Assembly (NCBI RefSeq): GCF_030253575.1
Contig: NC_080557.1
Span: forward strand, 16,034,001 to 16,098,000
Length of the DNA: 64,000 nt
Origin: Rhododendron vialii
Taxonomy: Eukaryota > Streptophyta > Magnoliopsida > Ericales > Ericaceae
Direction of reading: 5' to 3'
The position numbers and the translations under genes are program-made. The stretch's first letter is position 1; each line of letters opens with the position of its first letter. The notes under the pieces are model-generated. The model was not told the DNA's origin. It saw only the letters and a list, made by a program, of their open reading frames with translations, and ran no database searches. This document shows, piece by piece, positions 23,681-34,745 of the stretch.

Positions 23681-24451
23681 CCACAAGTAATACAAGCAAT
23701 TCATATACGCATACTCATAACCATTCTAAAGATCAAAATACGAATACTTAAAGTAAATAGGTAAAGATACACTTCATATAACATTCTTTCTTAGCGGTTC
23801 AAAATAACAACGTTATACTTGAGTAAGAAGTAAGTAAAGATTTCCTTACCGTTCTTCTAGGCGGTAGTAACGGCTTACGGACGGAGTAACTTCCTACGGT
23901 ATGCCTTCGGGAGCTTCGAAAGAGAATGGTTTCTCTCGAAACTTCTTCTTGACTAACACTACTCTACTTTATGGATCGAAGGTGGTCGGGTGGCGGTTTA
24001 GTGGCGGCTTAGGTTGAGTTTCTTGAAGAACTCAAGAACAACTCAAGAATATAAAGAACAAAGAAAGAACAAAAGAATTTCTAGAGAGAGAAGTTGCTAG
24101 GTGAAGGTGTGAGTTGAAATGCTTGGAATGGCTTGCTATTTATAGACCAAGGCATGCCCTCTTCCTCTCTCCCAAGGCCGGCCCCCCTCTCTCTCTCTCT
24201 ACCTCAAATTTTGACACATGGCAAGCAATCTTGGAAGATCAAGGTTTAAATCCTGGGCTTGCATGGCTAAGATTTGTCCTTGGATGGATTATGGAAGATT
24301 TGTTGGAAGATTTGGAGACAATGGTACACGATTTTGTTTTAAACAAAGCATAGAAGTACAATGGAGAGTTATGTTTGGTTAGAAAGAAGATTTACCCAAG
24401 GATTTGAAAGATGTAGGAAAGATCATGGAAGATCAAGGAAGATACAACCAA

Positions 24452-24478
24452 TCTTCTTCTTCTTCTTCTTCTTCTTCT

Positions 24479-24538
<60 letters not shown>

Positions 24539-24565
24539 AGTACACACACACACACACACACACAT
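24452..24565. repeat. Compound microsatellite (CTT)n(CT)n(CA)n
   Basis: CTT repeats at about 24452-24483 run into CT repeats to about 24534 and CA repeats at 24542-24563, inside the LTR-type insertion. Confidence 0.9.
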
Positions 24566-25518
24566 GCTTATAACAAATAAAGGTACAAAGTACTAGATTA
24601 AAAAAATCCAATTTAGGCACATGTTTCTAATAAACAATTAGATGGAGTACTTTTGCAAATCTAGGGTTTTGATTTACCCACATATTCTAATGTTTAAAAG
24701 TACATGGGAAATCAACCTTTGAATATAAAATAAGATCCTTGTACTTAGTAGGAAGATTTGGGCCATTACCCAATGGATAATAAATTTCATAACTTTTATT
24801 ATTCCATGGACAAAAGTTAAAAGGAAACTTTTATATTAAAATAATCAAGGTTGTCCTTTTAAAGCATGTGACAAAAGCCCTATATTAAATTAGGTGTGGT
24901 ACCAAGTACCCCAATTAAATAAAAAGGCTAGAATTCTCTCCATTAAAATAATAATAAAGTACAAGTCAAATCAACTTTATTGGAAGGTTTCTTAGTCACA
25001 TCGGTACTTTATTTAGTCAAAAGACTCTATTACCCAAAGGTTACTAACTTCCCTAACGGTTATTACCCAATAGATAATAATTCCCCTTGCGGTTAATAAC
25101 CAATAGATAAAAGAGTACAAGTACTTTTTATTTTTAAAATAGAGATTTGAAAAGACTACATGTACTTTAGTCAAAAGCTTATTGTCCAATGGACAAAAAA
25201 TTACCCTAACATTATGGACCAATGGGTAAAGGCAAAAGGTTCAAAAGGTCCAAAAGATTCATCTAGTAACTAGGTGAGTTGGTTGCTCGGTTTCTCCAAG
25301 TAGTCGGTTAGAATACTAAGTAAATTGGTCAAGTAGGGTTTCTAGTCGAGACCAAAATCTAACTATGACGAAAATTACAAGAAATCATATAGCCACTCAA
25401 GAGAAAATAAGTAATTCAAATAAAATTCAAATATTTAACGAAATTTTTATTGACCAAAATTCAGGGTTGTTACAGAATAAGGACAAAAAATAAGCCATTT
25501 TGGCTTATTTGTCCGAAC

Positions 25519-27329
25519 ACCTCAGCCTAGCAAATAAACATGCATAGGAATTAGCTTATCGACTCTTTGAACAGTACCGATGTCCCCCTTCCCCTCCCAC
25601 CCGATAGCACCCATGTAAAGATCCAAATTTTGGCCCTATTTTTTGTTTTTTTGAATAAAGAAATTTCTTTTAAACAGTCTATATATAGTAACCGATTAAT
25701 TATTTAAAATCTACTTTGTAATTTGATTATTTAAAATCTACTTTGTAATTTGATTAATATGATAATTTTTAATTACCACATCTATCTTACTACTCCTTTT
25801 TGTTTTTATCTTTCATAATTATATAGTATAAAACACCATATGTTCAATTTGTTAAAATATTTCTAAGGGTCTTTATAAAAAATTAGATCAGTTGGTGAGA
25901 GCCTAATCAAATCGTTCAATTTTTGTCCCTAATCCAAAGGATAACCAAAAATTGATCAAGCTCTTATCGATATCAAACTGCACTAATTTTTTTGCGGAGA
26001 CCTGTAAAGAAATGTTTTACACAAATTGAATGGCTCCGATTATTTGTGTGGAACTCTGAGTTGAATCCCATAAATCCGGTGTACATTTGGGCCTCGTTTG
26101 ATTCGCGGACTAAAAATGATGGGATTAACAGTCTTGGTATTAATAGTCCTTGGACAATTTTTCCTAGATTAATTTCATCCCTAATTTCACCCAATCCCAT
26201 GTTTGATTCGGGTGGCATTAATTATGGGATAAGGAAATAGTATTTTTTTTAAAAAATTTAAAAACATTTTTTGAAAAAAGAGAGTTTTGAAAAATAAACA
26301 TTTAAAAATAATAATTTGGAAAAGTTTTTTTTTAGAACTAATTTTTGAAAAAAAAAATCTTTAAAAAGTTGAAAATCAATTTTTGGAAAAAAAAAAGAGA
26401 GGAAAAATTAGCCACAAGGACGGTAAAATAGTTTTCATTTAGGAAAAGGACACTAGCAAAATACTTTTCAATGAACGTCCTTCAACTTTTTGAGTTTTTT
26501 AGCCATAAGGCCAAAACATGTTTAGGCACTTTCATAGGATTTTAAAGTGCACTTTCCTATTATAGGGTTTCAGTGGTTTAGACACTTCTATTTTTATTTT
26601 TTAAAATGATTTGAAATAAACCTAAAAAATATGAAATAATTTCCAATTTCAGAGGAAACTCAACAAAGGATATATAATTTCCAATTTCCAATAATTGTCT
26701 ATTGGAATTTGAACAACAGCACACATGCAGTACAATATAAATATCAACCTCAGGGTTCCTAGAGACCCAGTACATGTACCCATCAAAATCCCCAACTGAG
26801 CAACAAGGCCAGGAACCACGGTCACAGGTCACCTGATCAATCACAATCTCAAGTCGAAACTCGGCGGTTTTCTGGATGTTGAATACCATTGGATGGGTTA
26901 CTTTTTATTGCAGTTGACTAAGCAGCTAAAGCACCAGTCTGGGCAATTAATCCATTAAATTAAGGGCAAAACCCCTGATTTTGGTCTTTCTTTTTTTCTG
27001 TCTTCCTTCGGGCTGGGTCATATTGGATCCTTAGGAACCATCACAAGTAACATACCAGTCATGAGCGATAGCGAAGCTTATTCAGTTAGAGGTTAAAGTG
27101 GGGAAGAGTACCCTTTAGGCCCACCCACTATCAACTATTATCCTCTTCGAAGCACAGGCCCCCTCTCTATAATAAATGTAAACACGGAACCTCGCCTCTA
27201 TTCTTGTTCGTAGTGCTTATTTTCTTGGATTTACGAGATCCTTTCACTGACTTATTATTTTCATTATATTTTCGAAAAGAGAAAATATACAACATAGTAA
27301 ATAAAATGTAGGACCAGTCTTACTATTAA
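25519..27329. other. Intergenic DNA with decayed MITE-like sequence
   Basis: A GGGCCTCGTTTGATTCGCGG element end at about 26090 leads into a TGATGGGATTAA stretch to 26240, resembling the Tourist-like families above but without a confirmed right end. The minus-strand frame at 26578-26889 (103 codons, ten cysteines) has no recognisable family. Nothing else is supported. Confidence 0.4.
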
Positions 27330-27691
27330 CACAGCAAGTCTGTGCATAGATTGTGCACAAATTGCGTTGTGAGGCCCATTAAGGATCTCATATAAATAAT
27401 CCGATCCGTTAATTATGTTTAAAATATTTTTTAAGGGCCTATAAGAAAAGTGAGCTCAATCCAATACCTATAAGTATTTGATCTAATCATCTAACTTTTC
27501 ATTCAGGTTTTTAGAGAATGAAAAGTTAGACGATTAGATCAAGTACTTATAAGTATTGGATTGAGCTGATTTTTTTTAGAGCCACTTGAAAAAATGTTTT
27601 AAACATAATGAACGGCTCGGATCACTTGTGTGAGACCCGTAGTAGACCCCACATAACAATCTGTACACGATCTGTGCACAAATTTACTGTG
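27330..27691. mobile_element. Foldback MITE, ~362 bp
   Basis: Left end CACAGCAAGTCTGTGCATAG and right end CTGTGCACAAATTTACTGTG are inverted relatives; inside, GAGCTCAATCCAATAC(C/T)TATAAGTA and GATCTAATCGTCTAACTTTT-type arms pair around 27505. A partly similar interior (GTTTTACACAAATTGAATGG) occurs near 26015. Target duplication not identified. Confidence 0.7.
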
Positions 27692-29090
27692 TCCACGGAC
27701 TTTTTCGGCCCAGCCCACCCAAGATTCTTAATAATGAATACCGTGCTACCGGTTGCTAGAGTACCAGTTTTTTTCCTAATGGTACGCTATGTAACGGTAC
27801 CGGTGAAATATTGGACATCGATTCCCTATTAGTGTTATTTTCTTATAGTAAAGAATTTATTGGTATAATACACACATTTATTAAAAAGAAAAATAAAAAG
27901 TAGGTACTTACTTGTACCGACCAGTGTTGTCCGGTAATGGAAGTATAAAATATATTTAAAAGTTGTCCGGTACTATTCAGTATTGACCGGTACCGCGGAA
28001 CGGAGTTATACGTGTTGTAGGGTACTAGATTTGGACAATACCGAAACGGGCCGGGATTAATAACCTTGCGCCCACCCTTCATTTCTCCCCTCTCTCTCAT
28101 TTACAAACCATATTCACTCCTTCGTCCAACAAACAACCAAAAACTATTTTCCCTATCTCTCCTCGTCCTCGTCACACTATACTCCATTATCCCTTAAAGC
28201 ATATTAGTTGGGAATTAGATATGTGCATTGCCTTTTTGTATATCGTGTCATGTGGTTCTTTACCGAACTCGGAAGAGGTGCGAGTCCCAGCGTGCTATGC
28301 CCCTAAACATGACGGCATTTTGGGCAATTCTGGATACACCCTTTTAGCCCACAAGGGCCCTATTCGGTGCACGCTTAATCGCTGAGTTTTTAGATTTTTG
28401 GGAGAAAAAGCCTTAACATATCTCCATGATCCCTCATTTCTCCCACCAAAACCATTCCTCGTCCTCCCTCGTGGACTCCTCTTGCTTCTCCATCTTCCAT
28501 TCCTTCTTCCTTTGATCAATCCTCCCCCGCCGAAGGTCTCCGAAACTATTCTTCCTTCTCCCTCATGGACTCCTATTGTTGCTTCTCCACCATTGAAAGC
28601 TGATTCTCGTTCTCCCTCATTGAAAAGGTATGCCAAAACAGCACCATTGATTGATAATAGCTTTTGTTCCTTTTATTCTGGTTTTTAATTTGGGTTAAGT
28701 CAGTAAAACTCCAATGAAAGAAGTCTACCGAAAGACCTTGTTGTCTAATAAAAATCAAAAAATGGGTAAAATGTGTTCCGAATGGTTAATGGAAATAAAA
28801 TGGGTTCCTACTTCCAATCATTACTCTATTTTTCTCTCCACTCATAACCCAAAAAAAAAAATCATAAACTCATCCAAACACAGCATTAATAGTGTCAAAC
28901 AGAATTGATTATCTAAGCTTTAGTGCATTATCATAGCCCAAGAAACGACTTCAAAGATCCATTTGCTACAAAATATATTAATTTTTCCAAGCAAGCCTAT
29001 TTGCTAAATCTCAATATATAGCTAATTAGTTTTGGCATCAAAAGTAGTCTTTAGCGGTCCCCCTACATTTGAACACATTCTGTTGGGCAC
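27692..29090. other. Intergenic DNA, unassigned
   Basis: Contains a patch of ACCGGTACCG-like degenerate repeats (27740-28010), a proline-rich open frame of 96 codons at 28398-28688 with no family resemblance, and a partial copy of the 2735/53476 MITE at about 28800-28886. No gene is supported. Confidence 0.4.
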
Positions 29091-29299
29091 ATAGATTTAA
29101 AACCGGCCACTACATAACGTACCGACCGCTACGTAGCAGTTTCTCGGACCTCCGTTACCACTAGACTTGCGATACCAGTGCCATCCCGAATTCACACCCG
29201 TATTTTTTTTTTTGGGTAAATCACACCCGTATTTGCTGGTTTCACTATGTACCATTTTACATCCAATTTTTTTCCAGCTATGGCCGCCAATGTGCTTTG

Positions 29300-29445
29300 C
29301 CGCCAAAAACGACTACTACAAACTCACGACTGCTACACTTGATTCTCGCAGCGTATCGTTCGATACGGCCACTATTGCTACACCTGTACCGCTACCGCTA
29401 CACAGTCTGCTACCGCTACCGCTACACAGTCTGCTACCGCTATTT
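29300..29445. repeat. CCGCTA/TACACAGTCTG minisatellite
   Basis: Units of TGCTACCGCTACCGCTACAC followed by AGTC repeat at about 29383-29440 with a 24-bp period, preceded by degenerate CGCTACGTAG-like copies from 29120. No gene is seen from 29446 to 30470; that stretch is AT-rich with a GAGA tract near 29760. Confidence 0.65.
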
Positions 29446-30515
29446 AAAACTATGGTTGGGCACAAATATATATGTGTACAAGTTCTACATGAAACATCAA
29501 ACAGACAAGAACTTCATTGATGAAAGATAAACAATTCTACATGGAGCTTACTTCCATAACATAATTAGTAAATGTATACACTTTGTCACTATAAATAAGT
29601 ACACAATGAAAATATTACAACCCATGCAAAGCCTATAGAAAATCGAACCTCTTTAGACCAATGAGGTAATTAAGTTACTGCCTACAAGAGTTCCCAGCCA
29701 CCACATCAATACTAAGCATTTGGCAATACGCACGGGTATGATTCACCGTTTACCTTTGCAGAGAGAGAGAGTTCAGTCCGGAAGAGTTTTTGCCGGGAAG
29801 GGGAGTACGTGAATGGGGTTGCCTTTCACCCTTGCTCGTCGGCTACCAGGGTTCAGTGGATGAGGAGAATGGAATGACGAAGCGAATTTGGGTGAAGGAC
29901 GCAGTGATATTGGTGAGGTGTGTAGTCCTTTTGGAGCCAGGGGGCCGTTGGTCAGTTGGGAAGGAAAGAGGCGTGGGAAAGGACGTGTAATAGTTGCAAG
30001 TGACTGGGGTATTTGTGAAAAGTAAAAAAGAGAAAATATCTTCGCACGTTTAAAAGTAGTATAGATGTGTTCCCCTTCTTATCTATTTAACTAGAAAGGC
30101 CCACTAAATGGATGTTAATGGGACCCTCTATTACATCTATGAAAAAAAATTAAAAGGATTTGGGGGCATTTGCCTTATGTGCCCCGAGGTGGGTCCGTCC
30201 CTGCACACACCGTTTGTAACTTAAGGAAAGTAAAAGAAAAGAAAGGAAAAGAAAAGAGAAGAAAAATGGGTTTAAAAATTTACTATTTACAAAATTAAAT
30301 TTTTTTATTTTCTTCGTTCTTTTTCTTCCAATCAAACAATAGAAAGCAATTTTTTTCTTTCTTTCTTTTCATTTCTATTTGCTGAGTTCCGAACAGAGCC
30401 AAAACATTTTGCGCTCTCTCTCTCTCAACCTTCTTAAACTACCAAAGAGATGTTCAATCTTCCATTAACTCCAGATAGAGACACGGAGAAAACACAAACA
30501 CGCACACACAGATGG

Positions 30516-31440
30516 ATGCCGGATTTTCCAATGGAGTTGATCGTGGAAATACTCCCGCGGCTTCCCGTGAAACCGCTTTTGCGTTTCAGGTGCGTTCCTA
30601 AACGCTGATAGACGTTGACAATTTCATCAAGTCGCATCTCAAGCCATCAACCCAAACAAGAAACCATCTCAGCCTTACACTCGGTATTATATCTTGTCTT
30701 CTGTAAACTTCGATTTACCCACTTTAATGTTGGGTTCTTGTTTGGTTTGCATTGTAATGGTGAAGAAGATATTCTTGCCATTGGGAACCCATCGACCCAA
30801 AAGTGCCAAAAGTTACCATTTTCAGAGAGAGATTACCCGGCCTATGATTCATATGTCAAGCATGAAAAGTACGGTGTCGGGTATGATTCCGTTACTGATG
30901 ATTATAAGATGGTGAGTTTTGTTCAGTTTTGCAGTCCACATGGTACAGACTCTTTTGGCTCCTCAGTTAAGGTCTACAACATGAAAGTCTAATTCATGGC
31001 GAAAGATTCTGAGATTTCCCTTATTTTATTTCTTATGGGCGATGTTGTGCCGTGCTTGTTGGAAGTGCTTTACACTTGGGTGCGAGTCGAGTGCCATTAG
31101 ATGCTGCTAAATTTGTTGTTGCTTTTGATCTTACAACTGAGGACTATTGAGTGGTGTCGCAACCTGAATTTCCCGAGAATGCCTTTGACATGAATGTAGC
31201 AGAGTTGGGAGGGTGTCTATCCATGCTTTGCAGTTATAACCAAGTCCGAGTTGATGTGTGGGTGATGAAAGATTGCGGAGTGAAGGAATCGTGGAGCAAA
31301 CTATTTTCCGTAGCACAACCGGAAGTGATTCGATCGTTTGATTCTATGATTCTTGTAGCCATGGAGTGGTTGCATGTGGAGTCTTATTTGGTATGATCCC
31401 GAGCATAAAACAGTTAAGAAGATAAAGACTCGTGACATAT
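30516..31440 (+). pseudogene. Broken F-box/FBA gene (copy B)
   Basis: Related to the genes at 18309 and 46450. It starts MPDFPMELIVEILPRLPVKP then LLRFRCVPKR and hits TGA at about 30604. Compared with the intact copies it lacks much of the segment between the F-box and ILAIGNPSTQKCQKLP. Later parts are in different frames: GVGYDSVTDDYKMVSFVQF around 30870-30930, VYNMKV then a stop near 30990, and FDMNVAELGGCLSMLC followed by VWVMKDCGVKESWSKLFSV around 31180-31310. Multiple frameshifts make a functional product unlikely. Confidence 0.88.
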
Positions 31441-31599
31441 GGCTTTGAAAGTACTCCAAGATTTGGGATTCGACCTTAAGGAGCACTCAATGTCTTTAAA
31501 GAAACGTTGCTCATAAAAGACAGTGATCATAATTTTTTTACATTTTAGAAATTATCTAATTCAATTATTTAGCCGATCGCTATTTGGTAAATTATCGGT

Positions 31600-32034
31600 G
31601 GGACTATTCGCAATCCTTTAATTTCTCCATTAGTCCACTTTCTTCATTTACTCCATACAACCCATTAATTTCTTTTTATTTACTCCATATAACCCATTAA
31701 TTTCCCCAAATCTTCCGTTATACCCCTCTCCTTTCAAAACACCAAATCTCCATAGCCACCACCACCAAAGCTACAAACAACACTGAGACAGCCTACTTGT
31801 CGGTTGAGGGGGAGCAGGTCACAATTTATAAGGAATGATCCATCCTACTTGTACAATGTCTTTTAAAGCCGTGAAGGCGAGCTAAAGAACGTAGGAACTT
31901 CACAGTTAAGCGTGCTCATCCTGGGGTAGTCCAGTGATGGGTGACCCTACTAAGAAGTCTACGGTCTTTGGGCGCCTAAAACGGACAATATTGTACAAAG
32001 ATGGATGAGATTGTCGTGGGCACATGGCCGCACC

Positions 32035-32071
<37 letters not shown>

Positions 32072-32651
32072 AGAAGTCTACGGTCTTTGGGCGCCTAAAA
32101 CGGACAATATTGTACAAAAATGGATGAGATCGTCGTGGGCACATGGCCGCACCGGCTCTCTCTCTCTCTCTCTCTCTCTCAAAACGAAACTCACTTGAGA
32201 GCCGATCAAGCACACAGAATTTTTAATTTTTTGAACCAGATTTTCGGTGTTTCAGGTCCGAAAAAATGTAATGTTTTCGACATTTGAATACCGTAATATT
32301 TAAATAATTTCGACAATTAGTTACTGAAATGTTTATATATTTTCAGCAGTCAATTACCGAAATGTATATATATAGAAGACTTTTCTAATCTTCAGTAATA
32401 TAATATTGTCAAATAAATTTTCGGTAACCTAATACCGAAGTATATACCAGAATTCGGCAGTTAATTACCAAATTATATATGTATTTTCAACAGTTAGTTA
32501 CTGAAATATAAATATGTTTTCGACAGTTAGTTACCGAAGTATATACCAGAAGGGCAAGTAAGACATTTTGCATTAGGGGCTCATGTTGTAATTATTTAAA
32601 AAAATTTAATGGACTAATAGAGAAAATAATGGGTTGCGAATAGTCGTCCCC
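31600..32651. mobile_element. Non-autonomous relative of the large MULE, ~1.05 kb
   Basis: Left end GGGACTATTCGCAATCC and the reverse complement of the right end (GGGGACGACTATTCGCAACC) are inverted and share CTATTCGCA and TTTTCTC/TTTCTCC with the ends of the 32722-46283 element. The subterminal regions also match (TAACCCATTAATTTC on the left; TTAGGGGCTCATGTTGTAAT on the right). Flanks TTATCGGTG and TTGTCGGTT agree at 7 of 9 positions, a degenerate target duplication. The interior holds a 5S-like relic, CT repeats and TTTCGGTAAC-type repeats but no coding sequence. Confidence 0.7.
31800..32180 (+). mobile_element. 5S-rRNA-derived retroelement fragment (Cassandra-TRIM-like)
   Basis: 31897-31959 resembles the 3' half of plant 5S rRNA: AACTTCACAGTTAAGCGTGC, then TAGTCCAGTGATGGGTGACC and AAGAAGTC. 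The flanks (TGTCGGTTGAGGGGGAG, CACAATTTATAAGGAATGAT, CTAAAACGGACAATATTGTA) look like the LTR of a short terminal-repeat element rather than a 5S gene; Cassandra TRIMs carry 5S promoters in their LTRs. The segment TAAGAAGTCTACGGTCTTTG to a CT run is tandemly duplicated (31951-32070 and 32071-32180). Confidence 0.6.
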
Positions 32652-32721
32652 TTGTCGGTTGGCCTTGACGGTAGAATTCTAAAGGTGAAAAAAATTATGA
32701 GGAAGGTCTTCAAAAAAATTC

Positions 32722-32766
32722 GGGGGCTGCTATTCGCAGCCCCGTATTTTCTCCCGTAGCCCGTTA
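32722..32766 (+). repeat. Left terminal inverted repeat of the MULE
   Basis: Starts GGGGGCTGCTATTCGCAGCC and continues through TATTTTCTCCCGTAGCCC. The preceding bases AAAAATTC repeat after the right end. Confidence 0.85.
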
Positions 32767-33241
32767 CTCCACGTAGCCCATTTGCAATATTTTAAAAAAG
32801 AAAATTTTCTCCATGTAACCCATTAAATGTACCTGATCTTCCTATTATACCCTTCCCTCTAAAAAATTACACTTAAACTCCCCCACCCATCCAAATAGAA
32901 ACCCTAATCCCAGCCAAATACCCAGCCCACCCATTACGTCTCTTCCCACGCCACTCCATTTCCGTCGCCCCCCACCTCCACCTCCATAGCCACCACTGCA
33001 ATACCGCCACTCCTGCCGCCGCACCACCGCCGCACCACCGCTGCACCACCGGCTCAGGTTCTTCTCTCTCTCTGATCTTCTCTCTCTCTGTTCTTCTGTT
33101 CTAATCTCCCTCTGTTGTTCTTCTTCTTCTCTCTCTCTCTCTCTCTTTGTCTCTCTGTCTCTCTGTGTGTGTGTGTGTTCTTCACCACCGCCACCCCACC
33201 ACGCCAACCCATTTACATACATGTATTTGTGTAGAGAATTT

Positions 33242-33357
33242 GGTAATTAGATCCCGTATTTTTGTAAATATTTTGGTAATTAGATCCCGTATTTTTGTAA
33301 ATATTTTGGTAATTAGATCCCGTATTTGTTTAGAAATGTTGGTAACTAGATCCCGAA
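33242..33357 (+). repeat. Four-copy 33-bp tandem repeat
   Basis: GGTAATTAGATCCCGTATTT units begin at 33242, 33275, 33308 and 33341 (the last with GGTAACTAG). The period is a multiple of three, so it reads as a repeated 11-residue peptide, but I see no reason to call it coding. It lies in the upstream region of the PMD gene, inside the MULE; 33358-34739 otherwise holds no recognisable gene. Confidence 0.85.
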
Positions 33358-34745
33358 ATTGGTAGCAAAAAACGGTGAATGTGCCCGATTAGTAAGCTGT
33401 GAGATGCTACGGACTCCACATCCTCCACGGCTCCACCTAATTGGACTCCACATTCCCTGGTTCTAATCGATTAACCCTAACTTAGAGCAAAGAATATGAA
33501 ATAGCTCATAACCATACAACTTAGACTAGCGCATAACCAACTAGGATTTAACTTATCAGAGAGTCGGATATTTTGTGTCCTCGACTTCATTGTGATGATT
33601 GAGCCATGGCTGCCTCCTTTCGCAGAAATCTTTAACCTATTTAAATTTAAAACATCCAAATGGAATAGATCCACCACCAAATTTGACCTAATTATGCAAT
33701 AGAGTGGAACCTTGATTGATACATGCAACAAGGTGAAAAGATCATAGGTTTTCACAATCACCTTAGACGCGTACCCGATGAGAAGGGATTCAATTGAATG
33801 AGTAAGGGCTGGACTCTGAAGATGCTCTTCAATTAACTCATAGTCTAATTATAAGCCAAAAAATGCGCTAAGGTTCCTTGCTGTTTTTCAGTAAGCATTT
33901 TCTAGGATCTTAGCTTTAGATTGTCACCATCTTCAGCTATTACAAGAGTTACCACTAGTTCATATGCAAGGCCCTTTTCCCAAACAAGAAAGTTATAGTT
34001 AAATAAACAAGAAAGTTAATAGTGATTCCCAAATGGAAAAAATAATCAAGAGCTTTGCATACTTCAACAAAAAAAAAAAAAAAGGATTGGAAATTAGTCT
34101 TTTTGAAAGATATATTTAGGTTTTAAACAACGTTGCCAATAGCTTGTGTCCCTCGACAAAATATTAGTAAGGGTATTGATATTAGTCTTTTTGAAAGACG
34201 TACTCATATAGGGTACTGAGATTAGTTTTTCCGAAAGACGTACTCATATTTGAAACAGCATTCTCATACTCAACAAAATAGTACGAGGAATTATTACCAG
34301 ACGAAATCAAAAGCTAAGGTATGGCCTTCATCATAAGTTGTCTTGGTAATTTGCTATTCTTCCTGTCCCTTCTCTGTTTTGGAATATATTTTGCAGAACA
34401 CTTGGTACAAAACTTGTCAGACTCGATTTGTCAACCAAACAATGAACATATAAGAGGGAGAGCAATGAACACTTTGTTGCAGTGAGCCAAATGAGTTTGA
34501 AAATGTTATTGAGTTTGCTTTGGACATTGGTTGTCTCTATTTGCATCATTTGTATGAATTGGAGGAAGTCTGAGTATGTTTTTACAACAACGGTTGAAAA
34601 GCTATAGAGTACTATTATGGAGTTTTCATTTTGTCCTGCTATAAGCCATAGCTTACTGATAGTGCATAGTCTTATAGGCATTCTTACTTGTTGTTGTCTT
34701 TTCAGACTTGTAAATTTGTATTATTGTTATGATATGCAGGTTATT

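Larger units (their letters stand above)
22293..25474. mobile_element. LTR-type insertion, 3182 bp, probably a solo LTR
   Basis: Begins TGTAACGCCCCGAATTTTGG and ends with ATTCAGGGTTGTTACA, so it has TG...CA termini with a short inverted repeat, flanked by exact 5-bp direct repeats GAATA (22288-22292 and 25475-25479). These are the marks of LTR-retrotransposon insertion. No internal direct terminal repeats and no gag or pol frame are visible, so a solo LTR of a large-LTR (Ty3-type) family is my best reading; a non-coding LARD is the alternative. It contains tandem repeats and microsatellites listed separately. Confidence 0.7.
21974..25518. mobile_element. Foldback MITE (family 1) split by a large insertion
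   Basis: Left end GTTCGGACAAATAAGCC and right end GGCTTATTTGTCCGAAC are inverted, part of a ~43-bp terminal repeat extending through TTTTTTGTCCTTATT. The interior arms (GAGGAATCTAAAAAGTAAAA, and GTGATACGAA paired with TTCGTATCAC) fold on each other. Removing the insertion 22293-25474 plus one GAATA copy restores a ~360-bp element related to 1376-1749. Confidence 0.8.

Noticed and set aside
26578-26889. 103-codon minus-strand frame with clustered cysteines (CDRGSWPCC)
   Set aside because: It looks like a knottin at first glance, but there is no signal peptide, no second conserved cysteine pattern and no gene structure.
31897-31959. Functional 5S rRNA gene
   Set aside because: Only the 3' half is similar, with substitutions, and the flanks are retroelement-like.
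33239-33365. Coding tandem peptide (LVIRSRIFVNI repeats)
   Set aside because: The 33-bp period gives an open frame by chance; no splice or start evidence ties it to the PMD gene.
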